Shown here: positions 43,467 to 51,904 of the stretch, piece by piece | Layout of the letters: every line of letters begins with the position of its first letter | How positions within the stretch are numbered: the first letter of the stretch is position 1 | Assembly: GCF_018729455.1 (NCBI RefSeq) | Contig: NZ_JAHHZF010000007.1 | Location: forward strand, 248,001 to 312,000 | DNA: 64,000 bases | Direction of reading: 5' to 3' | Source of the DNA: Prosthecodimorpha staleyi | GTDB taxonomy: Bacteria; Pseudomonadota; Alphaproteobacteria; Rhizobiales; Ancalomicrobiaceae | Program-made: the position numbers and the translations under genes | Notes under the pieces: generated by a model | Told to the model about the DNA's origin: nothing | The model's input: the letters and a program-made list of their open reading frames with translations, nothing else | Database searches by the model: none

Positions 43467-44873
43467 CTATGCGATCGTCCAGGCCCGCTGACGGGCGAGC
43501 GTCGCCGCCAGGCGTTCGATCTGCCCGCGGATGCTGGCCGGGGCCGTGCCGTTGTGGCCCGACCGCGCCGCCACCGCCGCCTCCGGGGTCAGCCGGGTCA
43601 GCACGTCGGCGGTCAGTCGCGGGTCGACCGCGGCGAGATCGGCGGCCGACAGTTCGGATAGGTCGCAGCCGCGCGCCTCGCAATGGCGCACCAGCGCGCC
43701 CGTGATCTCGTGCGCCTCGCTGAACGGAATGCCGCGCCGGGCCAGCCAGTCGGCAACCTCCGTCGCCAGGGTGAAACCGAGAGTCGCCTGGGCTTTCAGG
43801 CGATCCCGGTCGACCGACATGGTGGCGATCATACCGGTCATCGCCGGGAGCACCAGTTCGAGCGTGTCGAGCGCCTCGAAGGCGGCCCATTTATCCTCGG
43901 CAAGATCGCGATTGTAGGCGAAGGGGATGCCCTTCAGCGCGATCAGGACGCCCTGCAGCACCGCGATCAGGCGGGACGCCCGGCCGCGCGTCAGTTCGGC
44001 GATGTCCGGGTTTTTCTTCTGCGGCATGATCGAGGAGCCGGTCGCATAGCCGTCGTCCAGCTCGACCCAGGCGAACTGCTTGGAGTTCCAGATGAACACC
44101 TCCTCGGCCAAGCGCGAGAGGTTGACGCCGATCATGGCGGTGACGAACAGGAACTCGGCGACATGGTCGCGCGCGCCGACGGCATCGATCGAATTCTCGC
44201 AGGGGCCGTCATAGCCGAGTTCGACGGCGGAGAGTTCGGGATGGAGCGCGATCGCCGAGCCGGCGAGCGCAGCGGCACCGAGCGGCGACAAGGCCGCGCG
44301 GCGATCCCAGTCCATCATCCGGTCGACATCGCGAGCGAGGCCCTGCGCATGGGCCAGCAATTGATGGGCGAAGGACACCGGCTGCGCCGGCTGCAAATGG
44401 GTGAAGCCGGGCGCGATGGTGTCGACATGCGCCGTTGCCTGGGCGACGATCGCGTCCTGCAGCGCCAACAGATCGACCGCAACGGCACGGGCCTTGGTCC
44501 GGAGATGCAGCTTGAGATCGTTGGCCGCCTGATCGTTGCGCGACCGGCCGGCGCGAAGCTTGCCGCCGAGCGGGCCGAGCCGGTCCTTGAGGACCCGCTC
44601 CAGGAAGGTGTGGACATCCTCGTCGGCCGGGATCGGCGCGACCTCGCCACGGGCGAAGGCCTCGGCGACATCCGCAAGTGCGGCCTCGACGGTGGCGCAT
44701 TCCTCAGCGGTCAGAATGCCGGCCCGAACCAGTTCGCGCGCATGGGCGGCCGAGGATTGCAGGTCTTCCGGCGCCAGGCGGAAATAGTTCGCCGGCGCCC
44801 GCGACAGATCGACCAGCGCCCGCGACGGCGCCTTGCTGAACCGGGCGCCCCACAACCCACCTGCGCTCTTCAT
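43467..44873 (-). CDS. argininosuccinate lyase family protein (ArgH-type lyase)
   Basis: This 468-residue aspartase/fumarase superfamily member has the three conserved regions: the N-terminal DVHTFLERVL and KLRAGRSRNDQAANDLKL, the central THLQPAQPVSFAHQLL, and the signature loop GSSIMPQKKNPD. It would cleave a C-N bond of an aspartate adduct to release fumarate. The gene heads an operon with an amino-acid importer and sits beside a divergent LysR gene, so a catabolic lyase (as in EDDS or other N-substituted aspartate breakdown) is more likely than arginine synthesis. The ATG at 44873 follows AAGAGGAG; an earlier ATG at 44900 is possible. Confidence 0.88.
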   Translation of the reverse strand: MKSAGGLWGARFSKAPSRALVDLSRAPANYFRLAPEDLQSSAAHARELVRAGILTAEECATVEAALADVAEAFARGEVAPIPADEDVHTFLERVLKDRLGPLGGKLRAGRSRNDQAANDLKLHLRTKARAVAVDLLALQDAIVAQATAHVDTIAPGFTHLQPAQPVSFAHQLLAHAQGLARDVDRMMDWDRRAALSPLGAAALAGSAIALHPELSAVELGYDGPCENSIDAVGARDHVAEFLFVTAMIGVNLSRLAEEVFIWNSKQFAWVELDDGYATGSSIMPQKKNPDIAELTRGRASRLIAVLQGVLIALKGIPFAYNRDLAEDKWAAFEALDTLELVLPAMTGMIATMSVDRDRLKAQATLGFTLATEVADWLARRGIPFSEAHEITGALVRHCEARGCDLSELSAADLAAVDPRLTADVLTRLTPEAAVAARSGHNGTAPASIRGQIERLAATLARQRAWTIA

Positions 44874-44949
44874 GTGCAACCACTCCTCTTGCCCATGCAT
44901 TGGGCATCAGGGTGTTGCCCTCGACAAATGAAATGAAGTCAAGCATACT

Positions 44950-44964
44950 ATTCCATATCGGAAT
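44950..44964. promoter_or_regulatory. candidate LysR operator
   Basis: The perfect dyad ATTCC-ATATC-GGAAT lies in the AT-rich 109-base gap between the lyase gene and the divergent lysR, ending 18 bases before the lysR start. Position and T-N11-A form fit a LysR box; binding is inferred. Confidence 0.5.
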
Positions 44965-44982
44965 ATCCGAGGATCGACGGCC

Positions 44983-45891
44983 TTGCACCTGCCCTCCACC
45001 ACCGCGCTGAGGGTGATCGCCGCCCTCGCCCAACACGGCACGGTATCGGCGGCGGCGGTCGCGCTGAACCTGACGCAGAGCGCGGTGAGCAAGCAGTTGA
45101 AGGCCGTGGAGGCCCTGATCGGGCTGACCCTGTTCGACCGGGCGCGGCACGGCCTGGTCCCGACCGAGGCGGGCATCGTCTATATCGAACAGGCACGCAT
45201 CGCGCTCGGCGCACTGGAGACGGCGGCCGTCCGCACGGCGCGGCTGCGCGGCAGCCGGCCGGTCCTGCGCCTGCATGTCCTGCCGATCCTGGGCGACCGC
45301 TGGTTCATGCAGCGCCTGATCGGTTTCACGGACCGGCACCCGGATGTCGATGTGCAGTTCGTCACCTATGCGTCGCGGGAGGCGCATCGCGATGTCGATG
45401 TGGTCTTCCGGTTCGGCGAGGGGCAGTGGCCCGGTTGGAACGCCGACTACTTTCTCGGCCGCGACGTCGTGCTGGTCGGCTCGCCGATGACGCTCGACCG
45501 CGGCGGCGGCATCGCGGACTGGCGCGACATCGCCAGGTTCCGCCTTCTGGTCCATCCGCAGACCCCGCTGCACTGGAACCGGCTGTTCGCGCAGTATGGC
45601 GGCCTCGACATCCCGCCCGAGCGGACGATCACCCTGTCCTACTATGCCCTGGTCATCCGGGGCGCGATCGGCGGGCAGGGTCTGGCGCTGGTCCCCAGGA
45701 CCCTGATCGCGCGCGAGCTTGCCGCCGGCGAACTGGTCAACCCGCTCGGCATCGGCTTCGAGAGCCAGAACTGCTACTGGCTGACGACACCGAACGAACG
45801 GCCGCGCGAAGGCGTGCTGAAGCTCTTCTGTGACTGGGCGCTTGCGGAAGCGGCGCGCTCAGAGGTGCCGCAAGACGCCGTCAACGCCTGA
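44983..45891 (+). CDS. LysR family transcriptional regulator
   Basis: This 302-residue regulator starts at a TTG, with GAGG upstream and the helix-turn-helix AALAQHGTVSAAAVALNLTQ followed by SAVSKQLKAVEALIGL. The effector domain (LRLHVLPILGDRWFMQRLIG; VVLVGSPMTL) resembles the GcvA group. Its divergent position makes it the likely regulator of the lyase-importer operon. It ends 16 bases from the convergent GNAT gene. Confidence 0.92.
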   Translation: MHLPSTTALRVIAALAQHGTVSAAAVALNLTQSAVSKQLKAVEALIGLTLFDRARHGLVPTEAGIVYIEQARIALGALETAAVRTARLRGSRPVLRLHVLPILGDRWFMQRLIGFTDRHPDVDVQFVTYASREAHRDVDVVFRFGEGQWPGWNADYFLGRDVVLVGSPMTLDRGGGIADWRDIARFRLLVHPQTPLHWNRLFAQYGGLDIPPERTITLSYYALVIRGAIGGQGLALVPRTLIARELAAGELVNPLGIGFESQNCYWLTTPNERPREGVLKLFCDWALAEAARSEVPQDAVNA

Positions 45892-45894
45892 GCG

Positions 45895-45909
45895 GACGCG
45901 CAGCGCGTC
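45895..45909. terminator. compact dyad between convergent genes
   Basis: GACGCG-CAG-CGCGTC forms a 6-bp stem between the lysR stop and the GNAT stop, overlapping the latter. It has no T-run; bidirectional termination is only a suggestion. Confidence 0.3.
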
Positions 45910-46384
45910 ACCGAGCCCGGCCGGCGGTCTCGGCCAGCGGGGCGCCGGTCAGGCGGTAGAAGAGCTTGCCGGTCTCGCGCCGCGCCCCGAGCGAATCGTA
46001 GAAGGCGAGCAGCGCCTCGTCGTCGCGATCGGCGGTCCAGTCGATGCGGCCATAGCCCTCGGCCCGGGCGAGGTCAGCGAGCGCCGCGATCAGCCCGCGG
46101 CCGAGACCGTGGCCGCGCCGGGCCTCGGCGACGTAGAGCTCCTTGAGGAACAGCCCCTTGCGCAGACCGGGCCCCGGATAGAGCGCGGCGAAGGCGGCAA
46201 AGCCGTCGATCCCATCGCCGGTCTCGGCGACCAGGATGCGGTTGCCCGGCGGCAGGTCCGCCAGATCGGCCAGGATCGTCGCGCGCGGCGGACAGGGCAC
46301 GCCATAGTGGGCCTGCATCTGCTCGAACAGCGTCGCGAGCGCCTCGCTGTCGCGCGGCTCGCACAGCCTGAACACTGTGGTCAT
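45908..46384 (-). CDS. GNAT family N-acetyltransferase
   Basis: This 158-residue protein has the GNAT fold: an N-terminal strand VFRLCEPRDSEALATLFEQM, the acetyl-CoA loop ARRGHGLGRGLIAALADLAR (R/Q-x-x-G-x-G/A), and a C-terminal FYDSLGARRETGKLFYRL. The acceptor is unknown. The start at 46384 has an AGGGGA RBS; an IS256 end begins only 13 bases upstream, so its original promoter may have been separated from it. Confidence 0.9.
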   Translation of the reverse strand: MTTVFRLCEPRDSEALATLFEQMQAHYGVPCPPRATILADLADLPPGNRILVAETGDGIDGFAAFAALYPGPGLRKGLFLKELYVAEARRGHGLGRGLIAALADLARAEGYGRIDWTADRDDEALLAFYDSLGARRETGKLFYRLTGAPLAETAGRAR

Positions 46385-46396
46385 CGAATTTCCCCT

Positions 46397-47584
46397 GGGA
46401 CTGTCAGGAATTTCGTGTGTGGGCGTGCGGTTGAACATCACTTACGCCCTTGCGGCCTGGAATCGGTCCGCGAAGAGAATGGCGAACTGGCTCTTGGCCA
46501 TGGCCCATTCTCTTGGTGGCATCTTCCACTCCTTCTCCGACCTGTTCAAGACGAGGAACAGGAGCTTCATCACTGCTTCGTCGGTCGGGAAGTGGCCCCT
46601 GGCCCGGACGGCCCGCCGGAGCTTCGAGTTCAAGGCCTCAATGGCATTGGTGGTGTAGATGATTCGCCGAACGTCCTTCGGGAAGGCAAAGAACGGGATG
46701 ATTTCCTGCCAGGCGCGGCGCCAGATCTGGCCGATGGCGGGGTATTTCCGGCCCCAGGGCCCGTCTTCGAAGGCCGCCATATCGTAGAGTGCCGCGTAGA
46801 TCGCCTTCGGGCCGGCGGCCAGCTCCTTGCGGTCCTTCCAGGAGGCGAAGTCGAGCGCGTTTCGCATCAGGTGGACGATGCAGCTTTGCACCGTCGTTTC
46901 CGGGAAGACGGCGTTGATCGCGTCCGGAAAGCCCTTCAGTCCGTCGATGACGGCGATCAGGATGTCCTCCATGCCACGGTTCTTCAGCTCGTTCATGACG
47001 CGCAGCCAGAACTTTGCGCCCTCGTTCGTTTCGATCCAGAGCCCGAAGATCTCCTTGGCGCCGTCGCCGCGCACGCCGAGCGCCACGTGCACCGCCTTGT
47101 TCCGGACATGACCCTCGTCACGGATCTTCACCCGGAGAGCGTCAAAAAGTGAGGAGGATCAGAAAGCGATCCAGTGGATCGCTTTCCCGACGAACAAGGG
47201 GATAGACCGATTCCAGCGGTCGGTTCTGCCAGGCGGCGATCTCCTCCAGGACGGCGTCCGTCACCGCCGAGATCAGGTCCGGCGATACGTCGATACCGTA
47301 GAGCTCCTGGACATGGCCGACGATCTCGCGCGTCGTCATCTCGCGCGCGTACATCGAGATGATCTTGTCGTCAAAGCCCGGGAAGCGGCGCTGATACTTG
47401 GCCAGAAGCTGCGGATCGAAGCTCGATTGCCGATCGCGCGGGATAGGCAGCTCCACCGAGCCGTTCTCCGTCAACACCGTCTTCTTGCCATAGCCGTTGA
47501 GCGTGTCGCCCGCGCCCCCCGTCGCCGGCCAGATGATGGTCCATCTCGGCGTTCAACGCCCGCTCGGCCAGCGCCTTCTTCAGC
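46397..47584 (-). pseudogene. broken IS256-family element
   Basis: The right-hand end GGGACTGTCAGGAATTTCG (from 46397) looks like an IS256 terminal repeat. On the minus strand the transposase is read in pieces: LAERALNAEMDHHL (near 47560), a shift near 47500, then LTENGSVELPIPRDRQSSFD and REIVGHVQELYGIDVSPDL (to about 47195). A 45-base foreign insert follows, then KIRDEGHVRNKAVHVALGV through CIVHLMRNALDFASW and AIEALNSKLRR to a natural stop at 46442. The N-terminus is missing, cut at the junction with Rhs DNA. It is non-functional. Confidence 0.88.
47162..47186. repeat. perfect palindrome inserted in IS256 transposase
   Basis: GAAAGCGATCCA-G-TGGATCGCTTTC is a 12-bp perfect inverted repeat around one base. 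It sits in a stretch of about 45 bases (47149-47193) that interrupts the transposase between VYPLV and the FDALRVKIRDEG segment expected from the family. It may be a copy of a short palindromic repeat dispersed in the genome. Confidence 0.65.
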
Positions 47585-49216
47585 TGGCTGAACGGCCTGA
47601 CGGTCGTCAAGAGCGGCACCACAATCGAGAACAAGACCTACACGCGCGAGGCCAACGGACGGATCACTCAGGCGCGTTCCAGCGTCACCAACGAGGACTG
47701 GAACTACGGCTACGACGCGCTCGACCGTCTGACCTCGGCCGACAATCTCGATACCGACGCGCTCGACCAGAGCTTCGGCTATGACCTCGGCGGCAACGTC
47801 ACGTCGATGACCGGCCAGGGCAGCTATGTCTATCCGTCGCCGAGCGCGGCCCGGCCGCATGCGCCGACCTCCGTCGGCGGCCAGTCGATCACCTATGACG
47901 CCGCCGGCAACACGCTGACCGGGCTCGGTCGCAGCTTCGTCTGGGACGGCGAGAACCGCCCCTCCAGCATCACCAAGGCCGGCGTCACCGTCGCCTTCAC
48001 CTACGGTCCCGACGGCGAGCGCCTGACCAAGCAGAAGTCGGTCTCGGACGCCGGCTGCACCGGCAGCCGGACAGACGTGACGCTGACGCTCGGCGCCGAC
48101 CTCGAGCGGGACACCAAGTGGACCTGTTCGAGCGGCAGCTGGGTCTCGACCTCGACCTGGACCAAATATGTCCAGTCAGACGTGAAGCGGGTCGGCAACG
48201 GCTCCGGCGCGGCCGCCCACTTCCTGCACCGCGACCACCTGTCGAGCGTCCGCCAGGTCACCGACGCGACCGGCGCGCTCGCCCAGAGCCAGACCTTCAC
48301 GCCCTATGGCACGCGCGCGCAGTCGACCGGCCACGAGGAGGCCAAGGGCTATATCGGCGAGCGGCACGATCCCGAAACCGGGCTCATCTATCTGCACGCC
48401 CGCTACTACGACCCGGCCATCGGCCGCTTCGTCTCACCCGACAGCTGGGACCCGCTGAAAGAAGGTGTTGGCACCAATCGCTACGCCTATGCGGATAACG
48501 ATCCGATTAACAAGAGTGATCCGAATGGGCATTTTATAAATTTTCTTATCAGCGGGGTAATGAGCGGTGGTATGGAGCTTGCCTCCAAGCTCTATTCCGG
48601 AAATCCAGTTAACTGGAGCTTGGTCGCATCTGAAGCAGCAATAGGAGTCGCAACTGGCGGCGTGGGGCCTATATTTAATGCCGCAAAAATTGGTATTGGC
48701 GCAGCGAGGACTGCAGTTGCAGTAAAGACGACTGTAACACTTATTGAGGAGGCCGGTGAGGCTGGACTAAGGAGCGGTGTTAAAAGTGCTGTTGAAAAGG
48801 AGGCAGCCGAAAGTCTAACTACTGTCGGTGCCAAAATCGCCCCGGGAGTTTCTAGCGAGGCTACCAATGCTGCAAAATTGGCGGCCGGTGAAGCCAAGGA
48901 TGCAATTCCGCGAGGTGAATTCTCCATTATTGATTGGTCCGGATATCCGCAAGGACTTGCTAAGCCTGAAGGTCCGTTTAGATTGCTAACTGGTTCGGAA
49001 TATGCGTCTGCGCGATCGGCTGCTAACAACGCAAACAGGGCTATTCGGGAGGCGCAGGGGCTGGTAGGGAAACCGCTTAATATCCACGAACTCAATCCTG
49101 TAAAGTTTGGCGGGTCGCCGATTGACATGGCAAACAAGGTGGTCCTGGATCGTGGCTTTCATAGGGGCGTCGTGACGCCATGGTGGAGTCAGCTTGCAAG
49201 AGATTTGGCGAGGTAA
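47585..49216 (+). pseudogene. Rhs fragment (c) with HNH-like nuclease toxin tip
   Basis: The frame is open from the IS256 junction and encodes about 540 residues, with YD repeats (WLNGLTVVKSGTTIENKTY; FGYDLGGNVTSMTGQG), the core end and the border [19 protein letters not shown]. After NKSDPNGH comes an AT-richer variable tip. It begins with Gly/Ala-rich helices and ends in a His-Me finger-like nuclease segment: IHELNPVKFGGSPIDMANKV, then H and PWW near the C-terminus. The 5' part and any delivery domain are missing, so this toxin is probably not made unless recombined. An internal ATG at 47807 could allow a shorter product. Confidence 0.88.
47981..48532 (+). repeat. 552-bp inverted repeat, right copy (Rhs core)
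   Basis: This is the partner of 37978-38529 in opposite orientation. The two copies flank 9.5 kb that includes the whole lyase-importer operon, its LysR gene, the GNAT gene and the broken IS256. Each copy leads into a different toxin tip. Confidence 0.88.
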
Positions 49217-49219
49217 AAG

Positions 49220-49624
49220 ATGTATCCGTATCCTGATCTTTTGCGAGAATGGCATGGAAATCCGGGGGCCAGCCCAGAAATAATTGATCACGAGATAGAG
49301 ATTTTAAAATACCCCCTTCCTGATGATTATATTTTATTTATTTCCCGAACAAATGGCGGAATGGGTTATGTTGGAAATGCTTATGTTGATTTCTGGAAAA
49401 TTGATGAACTCGATGAATTCAACAAGCAATGTGAGACCAGTATATACGCTCCAGGCTTTCTTTTGTTCGGCACCAACGGCGGTAATGATGGGTTTGGATT
49501 TGACTTCAGAGGGTCAGAATTGCAGATACTAAGAATGCCGCTGATCGGGATGTCTTATGAGTTGACCGAGCTCCTTGGTCAATCATTCGATCAGTTTATG
49601 TATAAAATTGCGGAAGGAGAATGA
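49220..49624 (+). CDS. SMI1/KNR4 (SUKH) family immunity protein
   Basis: This 134-residue protein has the SUKH pattern: an N-terminal helix (YPDLLREWHGNPGASPEIID), LPDDYILFISRTNGGMG, a strand with VDFWKIDELDEFN, and FLLFGTNGGNDGFGFDF. SUKH proteins neutralise nuclease toxins of polymorphic toxin systems. It begins three bases after the stop of the Rhs nuclease tip and has similarly low GC, the standard toxin-immunity arrangement, so it is the probable antidote to that tip. Confidence 0.9.
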   Translation: MYPYPDLLREWHGNPGASPEIIDHEIEILKYPLPDDYILFISRTNGGMGYVGNAYVDFWKIDELDEFNKQCETSIYAPGFLLFGTNGGNDGFGFDFRGSELQILRMPLIGMSYELTELLGQSFDQFMYKIAEGE

Positions 49625-49628
49625 ATCG

Positions 49629-49805
49629 GTGCTTAAGGAGCGTCCCCGCGATCTTTATGGAAAGATCATCCACCATGTAACGCCTATAATTTTGGGCGGC
49701 GATCCTACATCAATGGATAATGTTACCATAATTAGTCGCGATGAGCATTTCCAGCTTATTCGATATTGGAATTCAGTAATTAGAAACATTCGAGTACGCG
49801 ATTGA
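49629..49805 (+). CDS. orphan HNH-like toxin tail
   Basis: This short frame (58 residues from a GTG) reads ERPRDLYGKIIHHVTPIILG, GDPTSMDNVTIISR, then DEHFQLIRYW. The doubled histidine followed by P, GG, N and H is the His-Me finger nuclease pattern seen in toxin tips. It lacks an Rhs core and lies right after the immunity gene, the usual place for a displaced orphan toxin cassette. It may be silent. The 165 bases after it (49806-49970) are AT-rich with no gene. Confidence 0.65.
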   Translation: MLKERPRDLYGKIIHHVTPIILGGDPTSMDNVTIISRDEHFQLIRYWNSVIRNIRVRD

Positions 49806-49970
49806 TTTTGCTCAAACATCTATGTGCTCCTGTTTTTCTTCATGCGATAACAAAATGAGCTATATAATCGTAAGTAGAAATTTCGCGAAGTCCGCTTAGG
49901 GGTACTGAATTGGTCTTAGCTTCTCATATCGCGGGGGCATTTGGTTTTTTGAAAGTGAGTTGAGAAGAAC

Positions 49971-50723
49971 TTGTTCGTGTTGGCGACGATTAAGCCGGAG
50001 CTTATCGACCGCGCGCGACGCGCTGCCGAGGCGAGCGGCATGCGTCTCGATCAGGTCGTCGTACAGCTTGGCCTGATCTCCGAGGATGCCCTGCGCAGCG
50101 CCGCTGCGACGGAGATGGGGCTGGCCGAGGCGGGACCCGACAGCTTTCCCGTTGAGCCGCTCTTCTCCGGGCTGCTCGCCCCCGCCTTTCTGCGCCATGC
50201 CGGTCTGGTTCCTCTCATCGATCAGCCGGACTTCGTTGAACTTGCCATCAGCGATCCCTTCGACAGCTTCTCCCCGGGCCTCGTCGCGGCCAAGCTCGGC
50301 AAGCCGGTCAGGCTTCGCCTGGCCAAGAAGCGCGACATCGAGCAGGCGATCGACGACCTCTATGGCGGCAAGGAGACCGCGCCCGGTCAGACTCCGGCAG
50401 CCGAGCTATCGGCCACCGACCTGGATCGCCTGCGCGACCTCGCCGGCGACGCGCCGACCGTGCAGTTCGTCGACCGGATGATCGACAGCGCGATCGAGCT
50501 TGGCGCCTCGGACATCCATCTCAGCCATACGGCGCGCGGGCCGCGACTGCGCTACCGGGTCGACGGCCTCCTGCGCGAGGGCGACGCGCCGCCGGAGAGC
50601 CTCTATTCCGGCACGGTCTCGAGGCTGAAGATCATGGCCGGCCTCGACATCGCCGAGCGCCGCCTGCCGCAGGACGGCCATATCGCCGTCGTCTCGCGCG
50701 GCCGCGCCGCGGACCTGCGGGGC
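49971..50723 (+). pseudogene. truncated type II secretion ATPase (gspE 5' part)
   Basis: About 250 residues are preserved from a TTG start: an MshEN-like N-domain (MRLDQVVVQLGLISEDALRS) and the first half of the GspE/PilB core (IELGASDIHLSHTARGPRLR; VSRLKIMAGLDIAERRLPQD). Homology ends near VVSRGRAADL, before Walker A, where an IS5 relic begins on the other strand. The ATP-binding half is gone, so it cannot act as a secretion motor. No other type II secretion genes are present. Confidence 0.85.
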
Positions 50724-50860
50724 GCCAAGCAAGTAGAAGATGGCGTTCATGGACGCCCGCGTGTCGGTCTTGCGCGGGCGACCGCCCGGCGAGGCCGGCG
50801 GGATCCGCGGGCGGGCTGCTCCCACTCCGCATCTGTCAGAGTGCTCGCGAAGCGCCGGCT
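50724..50860 (-). pseudogene. N-terminal relic of an IS5-family transposase
   Basis: The minus strand encodes RIPPASPGGRPRKTDTRASM and NAIFYLLG, the N-terminal DUF4096 signature of IS5 transposases, with LTDAEW just upstream in a different frame. It is frameshifted and cut where gspE begins, and belongs to a different subgroup from the intact IS5 copy at 34797. Confidence 0.75.
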
Positions 50861-51175
50861 CTCCCGCCGATGGATCGATGACTGTTCCTCCGCCCACATC
50901 CCAAGTCACCGCTCCGATAGCTTCGGGATCGGTGACTCACGCCACCACGCCGAGCGCAACGATCTGTTGGGTCAGGCTTCTGCGCCACATCGGCGTCTGG
51001 GTCCGGCGCCAGACATGAATCCCGGTGGCCACTCCGTCGCGTTCAAGCGCCAAGTCGTCCAGGGGTCTTTGGGCGTCGCGCCGCCTGGACGATCATTCGC
51101 GATGAGCCAAAAGAGCCGCTCGACGGTTCTGGACATGCGAGCGCCAGGGAGAGCGCGCGCCGCGATCGATCCTGC
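50861..51175. other. gap beside IS5 relic
   Basis: No coding sequence can be supported. A dyad AGTCACCG / CGGTGACT (50904-50937) is present; it could be part of the element end. The rest is unremarkable GC-rich DNA up to the convergent aldolase-like gene. Confidence 0.4.
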
Positions 51176-51889
51176 TCAGCGACCGTTGCGGGCCCGCCAG
51201 TCCGCGAAGTCAATCTTCGATTGTTCGTCGGTCGGTGGGTAGAGACCGAGAATCGAGCGGCCCTCCCGTACCTTTTCGGTGACGAAGTCCTCGAAGGCGG
51301 TCATTTCCGTCGCCTCGTCGGCGATTTCGTCGGCCAGATGAGCCGGGACGACGATGACGCCTTCTCCGTCGCCGACGATGATGTCGCCCGGAAACACCGG
51401 CGCGTCGCCGCAGCCGATCGGCACGTTGATGTCGATCGCCTGGTGGACGGTCAGGTTCGTCGGCGCCGAGGGACGGTGATGGTAGGACGGCAGCGCCAGA
51501 TCGGCGATTTCGGGGCTGTCGCGGAATCCGCCATCCGTGACGATGCCGGCGCAGCCGCGAACCATCAGACGCGTGACCAGGATCGAGCCCGCCGAAGCCG
51601 CACGCGCGTCGCGGCGGCTGTCGATCACCATCACGGCGCCGGGCGGGCACTCCTCGATCGCCTTCCGTTGCGGGTGCGCGCGATCCTGAAACACCGAGAT
51701 GGGGTTCAGGTCCTCCCGTGCCGGCATGTAGCGGAGCGTGTAGGCGGGGCCCACCATGTTGTCGCCCTTGAACCTCAGCGGATGGACATCCTGCACATAC
51801 TGTCGGCGCAGGCCGCGCTTGAAGAGGGCGGTGGCAAGCGTGGCGGTGCTGACATGCTTCAGCTTCTCGCGGGTCGCATCGGACAACAT
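51176..51889 (-). CDS. RraA-like / HMG-CHA aldolase family protein
   Basis: This 237-residue protein has the class II pyruvate-aldolase fold shared by 4-carboxy-4-hydroxy-2-oxoadipate aldolase and the RNase E regulator RraA. Typical motifs are GPAYTLRYMP, the Asp-x20-Arg-Asp site ending in GCAGIVTDGGFRDSP, and the GDGEGVIVVP strand. Position 16 bases downstream of a sugar-acid dehydratase suggests an aldolase or decarboxylase acting on its 2-keto product. A role in RNA decay is less likely in this context. Confidence 0.88.
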   Translation of the reverse strand: MLSDATREKLKHVSTATLATALFKRGLRRQYVQDVHPLRFKGDNMVGPAYTLRYMPAREDLNPISVFQDRAHPQRKAIEECPPGAVMVIDSRRDARAASAGSILVTRLMVRGCAGIVTDGGFRDSPEIADLALPSYHHRPSAPTNLTVHQAIDINVPIGCGDAPVFPGDIIVGDGEGVIVVPAHLADEIADEATEMTAFEDFVTEKVREGRSILGLYPPTDEQSKIDFADWRARNGR

Positions 51890-51904
51890 GGCGGTTCCTC
51901 GGGA

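Noticed and set aside
43467-44873. Naming the lyase argH of arginine biosynthesis
   Set aside because: The family is clear but the operon context is catabolic and there is no argG or other arginine gene, so the symbol was left blank.
50740-51018. Small plus-strand frame after the gspE fragment
   Set aside because: It lies over the IS5 relic, which explains the region better on the minus strand.
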